A DNA stretch of 64,000 nt from positions 117,681 through 181,680 of the forward strand of contig NZ_JBKEBF010000032.1 of the NCBI RefSeq assembly GCF_047973035.1. The letters are read 5' to 3'. The notes beneath the pieces were generated by a model that searched no databases, had not been told where the DNA came from, and saw only the letters and a list, made by a program, of their open reading frames with translations. Position 1 is the stretch's first letter. Every line of letters starts with the position of its first letter. Below are positions 44,116-53,406 of this stretch, in pieces. This stretch comes from Oleidesulfovibrio sp047973035. Lineage in GTDB: Bacteria; Desulfobacterota; Desulfovibrionia; Desulfovibrionales; Desulfovibrionaceae. The position numbers and the translations under genes were made by a program.

Positions 44116-45867
44116 ATGCGCACTAAAGTTCTTCTGGCCGGCAACTATGCTCCGGCGCTACTGCTCTTCAGGGGCGAATTCATACGCGGCCTTGTCGCTG
44201 CCGGACACGATGTTGTCTGCACCGCACCGGAAAATGACGCCGAGACACGCGCTGCTCTGGCAGAGCTGGGCGTACGGTACCGGATTGTCCCCCTGCGCCG
44301 CACAGGCATGAACCCCGTGTACGATCTAATCACGTTCTTCAGTTATCTGTGGACATTTCTGGAAGAGCGTCCGGATGTGGTGCTGACAAGCTCCATCAAG
44401 CCTGTCATCTACGGAGGTTTTGCCGCATGGCTGGCCCGCGTGCCGCGCAAGTTCGGCATGATTACCGGACTAGGCTATGCTTTCACACATACAGAAGGCA
44501 TAAAAGGCGTATTGAACAAGCTGGTCAAAGGGCTCTGCAGAGCCGCCATGCCCCGCTATGAAGCAATCTTCTTTTTAAATCCTGACGACAAGAACCTGTT
44601 TGCGTCCGAAAACCTGATTTCCCGCACAAAACACGTTGTCCTGAATGGTGAGGGGGTTAACCTGGACCATTACGCGTACTGCCAGCCGCAGACAGAACCT
44701 CCCGAATTTCTGCTCATCGCAAGGCTGCTTAAAGCCAAGGGAGTGCCGGAATTCTGCGAAGCAGCCATCCGCCTGAAAAAGCGCTACCCGCATGCCGTCT
44801 TCCGCCTTGTGGGCTGGCACGACAAAGGGCCGGACTCCATAGAAGACGCCGACCTTGCCCGCTGGACAGCAGGCGGGGTGCAGTACGACGGCTCCATGGC
44901 TGACGTGCGCCCCGCGTTATGCGCGTCATCTGTTTACGTGCTGCCCTCGCACCGTGAAGGCACGCCCCGCTCCACCATGGAAGCCATGAGTACAGGCAGA
45001 GCCATTGTGACAACCGATGCCCCTGGATGCCGTGAAACAGTAAAAGACGGTGTTAACGGCTATATGGTTCCCGTGCACGACATTGATGCTCTGGAAAAGG
45101 CTATGGAACGTTTCATCACCACGCCAGAGCTGATTACAGAAATGGGACGCCAGAGTCGTACGATGGCTGAAGAACGTTACAATGTGCGCGAGGTTAACCG
45201 CACGATCTTTAAAACCATGCGCCTGCCGGAACATGCTTCCGCCCCGCGCCTGAAAAGATCGACCTCCCCCGTCATCAAACGGGCTTTTGACCTTGCCCTT
45301 GCCATACCGGCATTTGTGGTGTTTCTGCCCGTCATGGCGGTTGTCGCTCTGACCGTACGGGTTAAGCTGTCACGCGACATCTTTTTCCGGCAGGTGCGCC
45401 CCGGCACGGATGGCAAGCCTTTTACCATCATCAAATTCCGCACTATGACCGACGAATGCGGACCGGACGGAAAGCTGCTGCCTGACGAGCAGCGGCTTAC
45501 GCGGTTTGGCAAGTTCCTAAGGGCAAGCTCGCTGGATGAACTGCCGGAACTCTGGAACGTCATCAAAGGTGAAATGAGCCTTGTGGGACCACGCCCGTTG
45601 CTGATGCAGTACCTGCCGCTGTACACTCCCCGTCAGGCTACGCGCATGGACGTGCGCCCCGGCATTACAGGCTGGGCGCAGGTGAACGGGCGCAATGCCG
45701 TAGACTGGGATGCCAAGCTGGAAATGGACGCGTGGTATGTGGAAAACCACACGATCTGGCTTGATTTGCGTATCCTTTTCCTTACTGTCTGGAAGGTATT
45801 CCGCAGTGAAGGCGTATCAAAACAGGGACACGCGACTACCGATGTATTTACGGGTAGTAAAAAGTAG
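44116..45867 (+). CDS. Fused GT4 glycosyltransferase and phosphoglycosyl transferase (PglA-PglC-like)
   Basis: A 583-residue two-part enzyme. Residues 1-~375 are a GT-B glycosyltransferase of the PglA kind: VLLAGNYAPALLLFRGEFIRG, SSIKPVIYGGFAAW, GLGYAFTHTEG, LLIARLLKAKGVPEFCEAA and VLPSHREGTPRSTMEAMSTG. Residues ~388-583 are a bacterial sugar-transferase domain: one hydrophobic segment, FFRQVRPGTDGKPFTIIKFR, LRASSLDELPELWNVIKG, SLVGPRPLL, and GWAQVNGRNAVDWD. The second class loads a sugar phosphate onto undecaprenyl phosphate; the first adds the next sugar. Having both on one chain would couple the first two steps. The ATG at 44116 is preferred (weak SD); a GTG at 43981 is open upstream. The partner sugar-nucleotide genes lie downstream. 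Confidence 0.88.
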   Translation: MRTKVLLAGNYAPALLLFRGEFIRGLVAAGHDVVCTAPENDAETRAALAELGVRYRIVPLRRTGMNPVYDLITFFSYLWTFLEERPDVVLTSSIKPVIYGGFAAWLARVPRKFGMITGLGYAFTHTEGIKGVLNKLVKGLCRAAMPRYEAIFFLNPDDKNLFASENLISRTKHVVLNGEGVNLDHYAYCQPQTEPPEFLLIARLLKAKGVPEFCEAAIRLKKRYPHAVFRLVGWHDKGPDSIEDADLARWTAGGVQYDGSMADVRPALCASSVYVLPSHREGTPRSTMEAMSTGRAIVTTDAPGCRETVKDGVNGYMVPVHDIDALEKAMERFITTPELITEMGRQSRTMAEERYNVREVNRTIFKTMRLPEHASAPRLKRSTSPVIKRAFDLALAIPAFVVFLPVMAVVALTVRVKLSRDIFFRQVRPGTDGKPFTIIKFRTMTDECGPDGKLLPDEQRLTRFGKFLRASSLDELPELWNVIKGEMSLVGPRPLLMQYLPLYTPRQATRMDVRPGITGWAQVNGRNAVDWDAKLEMDAWYVENHTIWLDLRILFLTVWKVFRSEGVSKQGHATTDVFTGSKK

Positions 45868-45889
45868 CCAAAAAGAACAATCCGCTAAC

Positions 45890-45927
45890 AATGGCGTATA
45901 GCCGGAATGAACCGGCTATACGCCATT
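45890..45927. terminator. Bidirectional terminator between convergent genes
   Basis: A perfect 16-bp stem (aatggcgtatagccgg and its complement) with a 6-nt loop lies between the converging fusion gene and isochorismatase gene. T-rich sequence (gtattgttt) follows on the plus side. Confidence 0.75.
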
Positions 45928-45957
45928 GTATTGTTTCGCGTAAAAAACTTTTTGCTT

Positions 45958-46503
45958 TCATTCTAAGCGGGAAAATACCACATCTGCCGCCGAAACCACA
46001 TCAAGCGGTGCAGGAAAGCTGGAAACGGCATGCCATGTGGCATTATGGTGGGCGCGAATCTGTGCACCGCTCAGGTGCGCTTTATCGTCAGTGGTATGGG
46101 CATCCGCCGCAACCTGCACGGCATATCCCAATGTTGCAGCTCTGCGCACGGTGGTATCTACACAATATTCCGTTGCGTACCCGCATATAACCAGTCTGGA
46201 AATATCCAGCCGGTCCAGCAATTCACCCAGCTCTGTGCCATAAAACGAGTCAGGTGTTTTTTTATAAATACGATTATCTTCAGCTCTTGCGTCCAGCAGG
46301 GTGGATACCTGCCAGCCTTCGCTGCCGTGCTCAACCTCACTGCGGGCCTTTTCATGCTGAACAAAAATTACCGGCACATCGGCAGCACGCGCACCCTTGA
46401 TCAACACATTCATCTGAGCAGCTACTTCCGCCCCGTCTGCGGGGGGTGTTTTTCCATCAAAAAAAGCCCGCTGCACATCCACTACAAGTAAAGCTGTTTT
46501 CAC
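45958..46503 (-). CDS. Isochorismatase-family cysteine hydrolase
   Basis: A 181-residue soluble hydrolase of the nicotinamidase/isochorismatase fold. The catalytic triad is recognisable: Asp in ALLVVDVQRAFF, Lys in IYKKTPDSFYGT, and Cys in CGYATEYCVDTTVR. The specific substrate is unknown; the cis-peptide-like stretch VICGYATEYCV is typical. The start is GTG at 46503 with SD aggagcggtt; an ATG further upstream has no SD. It interrupts the sugar module on the opposite strand. Confidence 0.88.
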   Translation of the reverse strand: MKTALLVVDVQRAFFDGKTPPADGAEVAAQMNVLIKGARAADVPVIFVQHEKARSEVEHGSEGWQVSTLLDARAEDNRIYKKTPDSFYGTELGELLDRLDISRLVICGYATEYCVDTTVRRAATLGYAVQVAADAHTTDDKAHLSGAQIRAHHNATWHAVSSFPAPLDVVSAADVVFSRLE

Positions 46504-46897
46504 AACCGCTCCTATATCAGTATGTATTATGTGCACAATCCTGCGCGGTGTCTTTCTGCCGAAAAGACACCGCAGCATGGCACTTGTTTGCCTGTAACAA
46601 CCGCTGAAACTCAGCATTTCACCAGGTGCACACTGTAATTAGACAATTACATACATGCAGCGCCTTCATGTGCGCTACACTTTTCGCGTGTGCAGCATGC
46701 ATTTTTACATTTTTTTGCACAAGTTACGGACATATTAAAAAGTCGAACTTAAAAATCATAATATGCCAATACATTCACATACAGTTTAGCACCTATGAGG
46801 CAAAAAAAAACGCGCAGGCATTGTATCAATGTCATTGATGGACTATAACGGCACCACACTTGCGTTGTACCAATAACACTGCAAGGGAAATATCAAT
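46504..46897. other. Divergent intergenic region before the aminotransferase gene
   Basis: About 394 bp without a convincing gene. An 11-bp hairpin (gcggtgtcttt / aaagacaccgc, 46545-46573) lies near the isochorismatase start. The part from 46690 to 46810 is AT rich and probably contains the promoter of the downstream sugar genes. Confidence 0.45.
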
Positions 46898-48037
46898 ATG
46901 ACAGAACAATACTCCCGCATATTCCTCTCGCCGCCGCACATGGGCGGTCAGGAGCTTGACCTGATCACACAGGCTTTTAAAAGCAATTACGTGGCGCCGC
47001 TTGGCCCCATGGTTAATGCATTTGAAAAAGATTTTGCTGAATTTTCAGCCATTCCCCACTGCGCCGCTCTCAGCAGCGGCACGGCAGCCTTGCACCTTGC
47101 GCTACGCATACTCGACGTTGGTGCAGGCGACGTGGTCATGGCATCCAGCCTGACTTTTATCGGCAGCGTGAGCCCTGCAACCTTTATGGGGGCCGAACCT
47201 GTCTTTATCGACTGTGATACGCACACATGGAACATGGACCCTGACCTGCTCGCAACCGCCATTGCCGATTATGCAGCAAAAGGGCGCACACCTAAAGCTG
47301 TTATTGCCACCGACCTGTACGGCCAGTGCGCAGATTACGACAAGCTGCAGGCGTTATGCGACACGTACGATGTTCCGCTTATCATTGATGCAGCAGAAGC
47401 CGCCGGAGCCCGTTACAAGGACAGGCACGCCGGTGATGCAGGCTTTTGTTCTGTATTTTCATTCAACGGCAATAAGATCATCACCACGTCCGGCGGGGGT
47501 ATGCTATGCTCCAACAATGCCGCCGTAGTTGAAAAGGCGCGCTGGCTTGCCCAGCAGGCGCGCGATGCGGCCCCTCACTATGAGCACAGCCAGATCGGAT
47601 ATAATTACCGCATGAGCAATATCTGTGCGGCCATCGGCTGCGGGCAGCTGCAGGTACTTGCGCAGCGGGTTGAACAAAAACGCTCCATCTTTGAGCACTA
47701 TAAGCGCGTATTGTCCCGTCTCGAGGGTGTATCCTTCATGCCGGAGGCAGAATACGGACGCTGCACCCGCTGGCTGACGGTCATGCTGCTGGACCCTGCC
47801 GTATGCCGCTGCACACCGGAAGAGCTGCGCCTTGCTCTGGAAGAACACAACATTGAATCACGTCCGGTCTGGAAGCCCATGCACATGCAGCCTGTTTTTG
47901 CAGACTGCACCGTATACGGCGGCAAAGTAAGCGAAGAACTCTTCCATACCGGCCTTTGTCTACCGTCCGGCACGGCACTGACAGGACAAGATCTGACGCG
48001 CATCACCACACTTATCGAGGATGCGCTGGACGGATAA
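46898..48037 (+). CDS. DegT/DnrJ/EryC1-family sugar aminotransferase (PglE-like)
   Basis: A PLP enzyme (379 residues) that aminates a 4-keto-6-deoxy UDP-sugar. The N-terminal IFLSPPHMGGQELDLITQAF and FKSNYVAPLGPMVNAFE are characteristic of the PglE/EpsN group. ALSSGTAALHLALRIL and IIDAAEAAGARYKDRHAG follow. The PLP lysine is in VFSFNGNKIITTSGGGML, then GYNYRMSNICAAIGCGQL. Together with the dehydratase two bases downstream and the acetyltransferase at 50.3 kb it would make UDP-N,N'-diacetylbacillosamine; that assignment follows from family and context. SD: aagggaaatatca. Confidence 0.9.
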   Translation: MTEQYSRIFLSPPHMGGQELDLITQAFKSNYVAPLGPMVNAFEKDFAEFSAIPHCAALSSGTAALHLALRILDVGAGDVVMASSLTFIGSVSPATFMGAEPVFIDCDTHTWNMDPDLLATAIADYAAKGRTPKAVIATDLYGQCADYDKLQALCDTYDVPLIIDAAEAAGARYKDRHAGDAGFCSVFSFNGNKIITTSGGGMLCSNNAAVVEKARWLAQQARDAAPHYEHSQIGYNYRMSNICAAIGCGQLQVLAQRVEQKRSIFEHYKRVLSRLEGVSFMPEAEYGRCTRWLTVMLLDPAVCRCTPEELRLALEEHNIESRPVWKPMHMQPVFADCTVYGGKVSEELFHTGLCLPSGTALTGQDLTRITTLIEDALDG

Positions 48038-48039
48038 CC

Positions 48040-49983
48040 ATGCAAAATTCCATACGCACCGCAAACTTTTACGTCATGATAGTCATAGACCTGCTGTGTT
48101 TTGCAGCGGCCTTGTACACTGCGTATCTTCTGCGGTTCGACTTTTATATACCGTACCTGCATTACGAACGCATGCTCGGGCTGCTGCCATGGATTCTGCC
48201 CATGAAGCTGGCCATATTCATGGTCTTTTCCATGTACCGCGGCATGTGGCGATATACCAGCCTGCTTGACTCCATACTGCTGATGCGCGCAACCTGCGTG
48301 CAAAGCTTGTTGCTGATCGCCGGAATCGCTTACCTGACGGGATTTGCAGGATACTCGCGTGCTGTTTTCGGCATGGATTTTCTGCTCACATTCCTGTTCA
48401 CAGGCGGAGCACGCCTTGCCATCCGCATTATGTTCTCCTTGATGGAAACAGGCCGCTTCTGGCTGCCCATGACGGGCAAGGACGCCCGCAAGGGTGCCAA
48501 GCGTGTCATCATCATCGGCGCAGGCCGTGCCGGTGAACGGCTTGTCAGCGAACTGAACAGAGACCTGTCACTCGGCTACTTCCCTGTGGGCTTTGTGGAC
48601 AACAACCCTTCACTGAAAGGCAGAACTATCCATGGAAGGCCTGTCATGGGCACGCTGGACCGCCTGCCGGAGGCCATCGTATCCACCAGAGCGGAAGAAA
48701 TTCTGATAGCACTCACGGAAGCCTCTTCAGCACAGGTGCGCAGCATTGTGGAGGCCTGCTCTGAAACAGGGCTGCCATGCAAAATCCTGCCACCAATGAA
48801 CGAGATTCTGGACTTCAAACGCGGTGTCAAAAACATGCGCGAGGTCAACTACCTTGACCTGCTGGGCAGAACTCCCGTGGAACTGGATACAGCGGCTATC
48901 AGCCGGTATCTGGAAGGTAAAACCATTCTGGTGACCGGATGCGGCGGCTCAATAGGCTCCGAGTTGGTTCGCCAGATTGTACGCTTTGCGCCGTCAAAGC
49001 TGGTTCTGGTCGATTCCAGTGAATTCAATCTGTATAAAATTCAGATGGAACTGGAACACGCCATCGGGTTCCGGGACTATGCCGTCGTGCTGGGTAACAT
49101 CCGTGATGCCGAACTGATGCGGTGCACCTTTATAGAACATAAACCCGAAGCAGTCTTCCATGCTGCCGCGTACAAGCATGTCCCCATGCTGGAGCGTAAT
49201 CCGTGGCAGGCCGTGGAAAACAACATACTCGGCACACAAACGCTGATGCAGGCTGCGCATGACGCAGAAGTTGAAAGGTTTGTCGTGGTTTCCACCGACA
49301 AGGCAGTGCGCCCCACCAATGTCATGGGAGCATCAAAACGGGTGACAGAGCTGCTGATGCGCCGTTTTGCCAACAGCAGAACCCGCTTTATGGCTGTCCG
49401 CTTCGGCAATGTGGTAGGCTCTTCAGGCTCCGTTGTGCCTTTGTTCCTTGACCAGATAGCCAAGGGTGGCCCTGTTACAGTGACGCATCCGGAAGTGACG
49501 CGCTACTTCATGTCTATTGCAGAGGCCGCACAACTTATCCTGCAGGCAGGCACCATGGCCCACGGTGGTGAAATATTTGTCCTTGATATGGGCGTGCCTG
49601 TAAAAATTGCAGACATGGCCAAAGACCTTATCCGCCTTGCCGGACTTGAACCTGATGTGGACATTCCCATTGTGTTCACAGGACTGCGCGAAGGTGAAAA
49701 ACTGTATGAAGAACTGATCACCGCCGATGAAGGCGTAGTGCGTACAGAGCATGATAAAATCATGGTTCTGCGCTGCTGCGATGAAAGCCATATTTCTGCG
49801 GCGGCACAGGAACATCTGCAGCAGTGGCTAGCAGCGGCAGCAGCAGCGGCAGAAGCCCACGACGGGCAGGGAGTACGTGGTGCACTGCAAAAGCTGGTGC
49901 CGGAATATGCTCCTTATGAGCCGGCTAAGCAAAACGGCCTTCCTCTGAATAACCTGTATCGCTGCCAAAATGAAAACAAGTAA
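48040..49983 (+). CDS. Membrane UDP-GlcNAc 4,6-dehydratase (PglF/CapD-like)
   Basis: A 647-residue polysaccharide-synthesis dehydratase. Four N-terminal transmembrane helices (~1-135) are followed by a Rossmann module (VIIIGAGRAGERLVSEL) and a second NAD-binding dehydratase domain with TGCGGSIGSELVRQI, AAAYKHVPMLE and STDKAVRPTNVMGASKR. Such enzymes convert UDP-GlcNAc to the 4-keto-6-deoxy sugar that the upstream aminotransferase uses. The ATG at 48040 is two bases after the upstream stop, so the two are coupled. An Ala-rich stretch near the C-terminus (WLAAAAAAAEA) is probably a helix. Confidence 0.92.
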   Translation: MQNSIRTANFYVMIVIDLLCFAAALYTAYLLRFDFYIPYLHYERMLGLLPWILPMKLAIFMVFSMYRGMWRYTSLLDSILLMRATCVQSLLLIAGIAYLTGFAGYSRAVFGMDFLLTFLFTGGARLAIRIMFSLMETGRFWLPMTGKDARKGAKRVIIIGAGRAGERLVSELNRDLSLGYFPVGFVDNNPSLKGRTIHGRPVMGTLDRLPEAIVSTRAEEILIALTEASSAQVRSIVEACSETGLPCKILPPMNEILDFKRGVKNMREVNYLDLLGRTPVELDTAAISRYLEGKTILVTGCGGSIGSELVRQIVRFAPSKLVLVDSSEFNLYKIQMELEHAIGFRDYAVVLGNIRDAELMRCTFIEHKPEAVFHAAAYKHVPMLERNPWQAVENNILGTQTLMQAAHDAEVERFVVVSTDKAVRPTNVMGASKRVTELLMRRFANSRTRFMAVRFGNVVGSSGSVVPLFLDQIAKGGPVTVTHPEVTRYFMSIAEAAQLILQAGTMAHGGEIFVLDMGVPVKIADMAKDLIRLAGLEPDVDIPIVFTGLREGEKLYEELITADEGVVRTEHDKIMVLRCCDESHISAAAQEHLQQWLAAAAAAAEAHDGQGVRGALQKLVPEYAPYEPAKQNGLPLNNLYRCQNENK

Positions 49984-50014
49984 CCGGCATCGTGCACTAC
50001 GCGCGATGCCGGTT
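49982..50014 (+). terminator. Terminator after the dehydratase gene
   Basis: An 11-bp perfect stem (aaccggcatcg / cgatgccggtt) with an 11-nt loop starts at the stop codon. The following attcatatatt is only moderately T rich. Confidence 0.6.
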
Positions 50015-50343
50015 ATTCATATATTCTTCAAAGGTAACCCGCCCGAACAAACCTTCCAACGGCAATTTCATAATAGGCAGTCAGGTGCAGCATCAAACGG
50101 ATAACAGAAATTTGCGACTGGTGAAAAAACACTGCAGAGTACAAACATACCAATGGTTACAAAAGTTGACTGCCGCATTCGCTTGCCTGCGCACCATAGC
50201 CACAAAAAGCTCAACAGAGCCCCCGACGCCAGTCCGCCAGATTACGGTGCCACTAACCACAGCGCAAAGCCGCCTCTCTGCCGCCAGCGCCCAGCGGTAA
50301 AAACGTTGCAGCAGCAAAGAGCTATGCCATCAAACACCACACG
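50015..50343. other. Intergenic stretch between converging sugar genes
   Basis: About 330 bp with no gene-like frame and no strong hairpin. A short minus-strand frame (50093-50317) has no SD or recognisable motif. Confidence 0.45.
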
Positions 50344-50985
50344 CTACAAACGCTGCACTAATGGCATGGCAGGTGTGCCTCCCACAACAGCTTCTGCCGG
50401 AACATCCCGCAGCACAGTTGCTCCCGCGCCGATAACGGCACCGGCTCCCACCTTGATACCGGGGATGATGGTTGCCCCTGCTCCGACAAATACATTCACG
50501 CCCAGCTGCACGTTACCGCACAGGGTCGCGCCGGGGGCGACATGAGTATGATCCCCGATAACGCAATCGTGGTCGATGACAGCGCGATGGTTGATAATCG
50601 TGTTTACCCCGATCTGCGCGCATGGTGCGACAACGGCCCCCGCCAGTACCTGTGCGCCCTGAGCCAGCGTTGCACTTGCGGCAATGATAGCGGCAGGATG
50701 CCGCACCACGGCAAAGGACCAACCTGTTCTGGTCAGCCGCATGAACACTTCAGCACGTACATTACGTCCGCCGACGTATCCCACGCCGTTAACCAGAAAA
50801 ACTTCGGAAACATCATACTGAGCCAGAGAGGCCTCGGTGCCACACACAGGCACCCCCTGAAAAAGACTTCCGGCCCGTTCCGCATCAGCATCGACACAGG
50901 CCAGCATTTCATCACCGCTCAGACGTACAGCGTCGAGCACCACTTTGCCGTGCCCGCCTGCGCCTGCAAGAATAACCTTTTTCAT
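50344..50985 (-). CDS. Sugar O/N-acetyltransferase, PglD/NeuD family
   Basis: 213 residues. A small N-terminal Rossmann-like part (MKKVILAGAGGHGKVVLDAV) is followed by a left-handed beta-helix of hexapeptide repeats (ASATLAQGAQVLAGAVVAPC, GVNTIINHRAVIDHDCVIG, VAPGATLCGNVQLGVNVFVG). The likely catalytic His is in NHRAVIDHDC. The family transfers acetyl from acetyl-CoA to an amino sugar; in bacillosamine synthesis PglD acetylates the C4 amine. Excellent SD (gggaggccct). Oriented against the other sugar genes. Confidence 0.9.
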   Translation of the reverse strand: MKKVILAGAGGHGKVVLDAVRLSGDEMLACVDADAERAGSLFQGVPVCGTEASLAQYDVSEVFLVNGVGYVGGRNVRAEVFMRLTRTGWSFAVVRHPAAIIAASATLAQGAQVLAGAVVAPCAQIGVNTIINHRAVIDHDCVIGDHTHVAPGATLCGNVQLGVNVFVGAGATIIPGIKVGAGAVIGAGATVLRDVPAEAVVGGTPAMPLVQRL

Positions 50986-51305
50986 AGGGGCCTCCCCCCA
51001 TTGGGGCGGTATTCAACCACCTGCCAATGGACGCAGAAAAAATATTATTGTAGTGTCCCGTTGGCTGAAACACAGTGCTGTCAGCCTGTATTTGAGCATC
51101 GTTCCGGTTACTAAATTGTATACAACAGGTTGCACGGCACACTGTCAACAGCCGATACCGTCTGCGATAAAGTTGCCCGCACACACATATCATTTTTCCG
51201 CTGCACCTTGCAGCAGTTACAGCCAAACATGCCGTCTCTGCCGCCATACGCGGCACGGCCACGCTGCACAATAAACTTGTTCATCTCATTAAGTGGAGAT
51301 CTTGG
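50986..51305. other. Divergent intergenic region, acetyltransferase / epimerase
   Basis: About 320 bp that should contain promoters for both genes. No clear sigma-70, sigma-28 or sigma-54 site and no gene-like frame. Confidence 0.4.
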
Positions 51306-52328
51306 ATGTCACGCTATACCGACCTGCTGCAAGAGCTGAAAGCCGCACCCAAAACATGGTTGATTACAGGCGTTGCCGGTTTCATCGGCTCCAACCTGCT
51401 TGAAACACTGCTCGCACATGATCAGAACGTTACCGGCCTTGACAACTTCATGACCGGCTACCAGAAGAACCTCGACATGGTTCGCGACGCTGTCACCCCC
51501 GAACAATGGAACCGCTTCCGCTTTATCGAAGGTGACATCCGTTCTTTAGATACCTGCCATGAAGCCTGCAAAGGTGCAGACTACGTTCTGCATCAGGCGG
51601 CTCTTGGTTCTGTTCCCCGCTCGATTGACGACCCGATACTGACAAACACCTGCAACACTGACGGCTTCCTTAACATGCTGGTCGCAGCGCGCGATGCAAA
51701 AAGCCGCTTTGTGTATGCAGCGTCCAGCTCGACTTACGGCGACGAACCCAACCTGCCCAAGGTGGAAGACCGCATCGGCAAACCGCTGTCGCCTTACGCC
51801 GTCACCAAGTACGTCAACGAATTGTATGCCGGAGTTTTTGGCAAAACGTACGGTATGGAATGCATCGGGCTGCGCTACTTCAACGTGTTCGGCAAGCGGC
51901 AGGACCCTCACGGGGCATATGCTGCGGTTATCCCGCTGTGGTTTGCAGGACTGCTGGGCGATAATCCGGTATACATCAACGGTGACGGCGAAACCAGCCG
52001 CGACTTCTGCCACATTGAGAATACCGTTCAGGCAAACCTGCTGGCAGCATGCACCACCAATCCCGAAGCCGTGAATACGGTGTATAACGTGGCCTTTGGT
52101 GAGCGCACCACTCTTAATGAACTGTACGAAATTCTCCGCGACGAAGTAACCCGCCATAACCCCAAGGCTTCGGAACATAAGGCCGAATACCGGGACTTCA
52201 GAACAGGTGACGTCCGCCACTCGCTTGCAGACATCACCCGCGCACGCACGCTGCTGGGCTATGATCCTGATATTTCCGTACGTGCCGGTCTGCGCATCTC
52301 CGGCGACTGGTACGCAGCAAATCTGTAG
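51306..52328 (+). CDS. UDP-GlcNAc C4-epimerase, WbpP/TviC-like
   Basis: A short-chain dehydrogenase-type epimerase (340 residues). Its N-terminus (SRYTDLLQELKAAPKTWLIT) and GVAGFIGSNLLETLL are characteristic of the WbpP group that interconverts UDP-GlcNAc and UDP-GalNAc. The catalytic set is SSSTYGDEP (Ser/Thr) and YAVTKY (Tyr and Lys). Substrate loop RYFNVFGKRQDPHGAYAAVIP is present. It would supply the UDP-GalNAc used by the second glycosyl transfer in a Pgl-like pathway; this use is inferred. SD: tggagatcttgg. Confidence 0.92.
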   Translation: MSRYTDLLQELKAAPKTWLITGVAGFIGSNLLETLLAHDQNVTGLDNFMTGYQKNLDMVRDAVTPEQWNRFRFIEGDIRSLDTCHEACKGADYVLHQAALGSVPRSIDDPILTNTCNTDGFLNMLVAARDAKSRFVYAASSSTYGDEPNLPKVEDRIGKPLSPYAVTKYVNELYAGVFGKTYGMECIGLRYFNVFGKRQDPHGAYAAVIPLWFAGLLGDNPVYINGDGETSRDFCHIENTVQANLLAACTTNPEAVNTVYNVAFGERTTLNELYEILRDEVTRHNPKASEHKAEYRDFRTGDVRHSLADITRARTLLGYDPDISVRAGLRISGDWYAANL

Positions 52329-52372
52329 GGACACTACAAAAGTAAGCCCTCAAGCAAGTAGGAAAAATACAA

Positions 52373-52418
52373 AACGAAGCCACGCACTGCAACATTTGCC
52401 GCAGTGCGTGGCTTCGTT
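52373..52418. terminator. Bidirectional terminator after the epimerase
   Basis: A perfect 18-bp stem (aacgaagccacgcactgc and its complement) with a 10-nt loop. T-rich tails occur on both strands. A second perfect 12-bp hairpin (gattttccggcc, 52451-52491) follows. Confidence 0.85.
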
Positions 52419-52549
52419 CTTTTCCCCTGCTCCCGAATGTTCCCAAGGATGATTTTCCGGCCCATAGCGCCAGCGTCAGGGCCGGAAAATCAATGGGGAG
52501 GGGAGATTTTTTCATCCGGCATCAGGCAGCCGGATGCAAGAACCGTCAA

Positions 52550-53113
52550 TTAGCTATTAATAGTATTGTACAGTTCCTGTGCAGCCGTATTGGCAGGGTT
52601 ACGGTGCAACAGCTCTTCCAGCTCTGCTCCGGCCTCTTCCTTACGGCCTCTGGAAATATAACAACCCGCCAGAGAGATCCTTACGGCTTCTTTTTCGGGG
52701 TCTACAGCAAGAAACGCATTCAGACGCACGATGGCGTCGTCCAGACGTCCTAGAACATACGCAAGCTGAACCATGCCATGAACGGCAATCATATTCGCCG
52801 GATTCATGTCAAGCGCCTGCATGAAATGAGTAAAGGCCTGCTCATTCTGGCCACCTTCCATTTCAATAAGGCCCATGCCTGCAAGAGCTTTGTCGTTGGG
52901 TTCGATTTCTGCGGCCTTTTTGTACAATGCAAGAGCATCGGCAAACTTTCCGCGCTGCACGGCTATGGTTGCCAGTCCCAGATAAGGGTCAGGATGAACA
53001 CCGTTGCTGCTGGCGGCTTTGCGGTAGTACTCTTCGGCCTTGTCGAGCTCACCCATAAACAGGTAGCACTCGCCCAGTTCCTTGTTGATTTCGTAATCAA
53101 GATGATTGCTCAT
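52550..53113 (-). CDS. TPR-repeat protein
   Basis: A 187-residue soluble protein of four to five tetratricopeptide repeats with clear consensus spacing: ELGECYLFMGELDKAEEYY, LATIAVQRGKFADALALYKK, LIEMEGGQNEQAFTHFMQAL and VQLAYVLGRLDDAIVRL. No signal peptide or catalytic domain. It probably acts as an adaptor or scaffold. The SD (ggaggggaacc) is strong. It lies between the sugar module and the flagellar operon and is transcribed away from the latter. Confidence 0.85.
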   Translation of the reverse strand: MSNHLDYEINKELGECYLFMGELDKAEEYYRKAASSNGVHPDPYLGLATIAVQRGKFADALALYKKAAEIEPNDKALAGMGLIEMEGGQNEQAFTHFMQALDMNPANMIAVHGMVQLAYVLGRLDDAIVRLNAFLAVDPEKEAVRISLAGCYISRGRKEEAGAELEELLHRNPANTAAQELYNTINS

Positions 53114-53406
53114 GGTTCCCCTCCGTTCGAAAACGGCAACATGTTCCCTTTTTACAGTTCGCCATAAAACCTAAGCAATTTATGAGCCAACACGGCCCGA
53201 ACGAACTACGGGAACAATTTTCCTTTACCAGCAACATAGCATGTTCCATGCCACAAACCATAACATCCCTTTTTTGCTGCACGATAACATCCTGCTCAAT
53301 AATTCCTGCCTGTTACATCCTCTGCTGTGCCTGAATATTGACACGTCATGGCAAGCGCACGCCGAGATACACCTTTATCTCTTTATTTTTAGATAGTTAA
53401 ACAACA
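53114..53406. other. Divergent intergenic region, TPR gene / flgB operon
   Basis: About 290 bp. It would hold the TPR promoter and any enhancer sites for the sigma-54 promoter at 53407. No gene-like frame. Confidence 0.45.

Noticed and set aside
46578..46592. TGGCACTTGTTTGCC upstream of the aminotransferase gene
   Set aside because: It resembles a sigma-54 site, but GG and GC are nine instead of ten bases apart, a spacing not tolerated.
52513..52536. catccggc/gccggatg hairpin before the TPR gene's end
   Set aside because: As a minus-strand terminator it would be followed by A, not T, so it is not a terminator.
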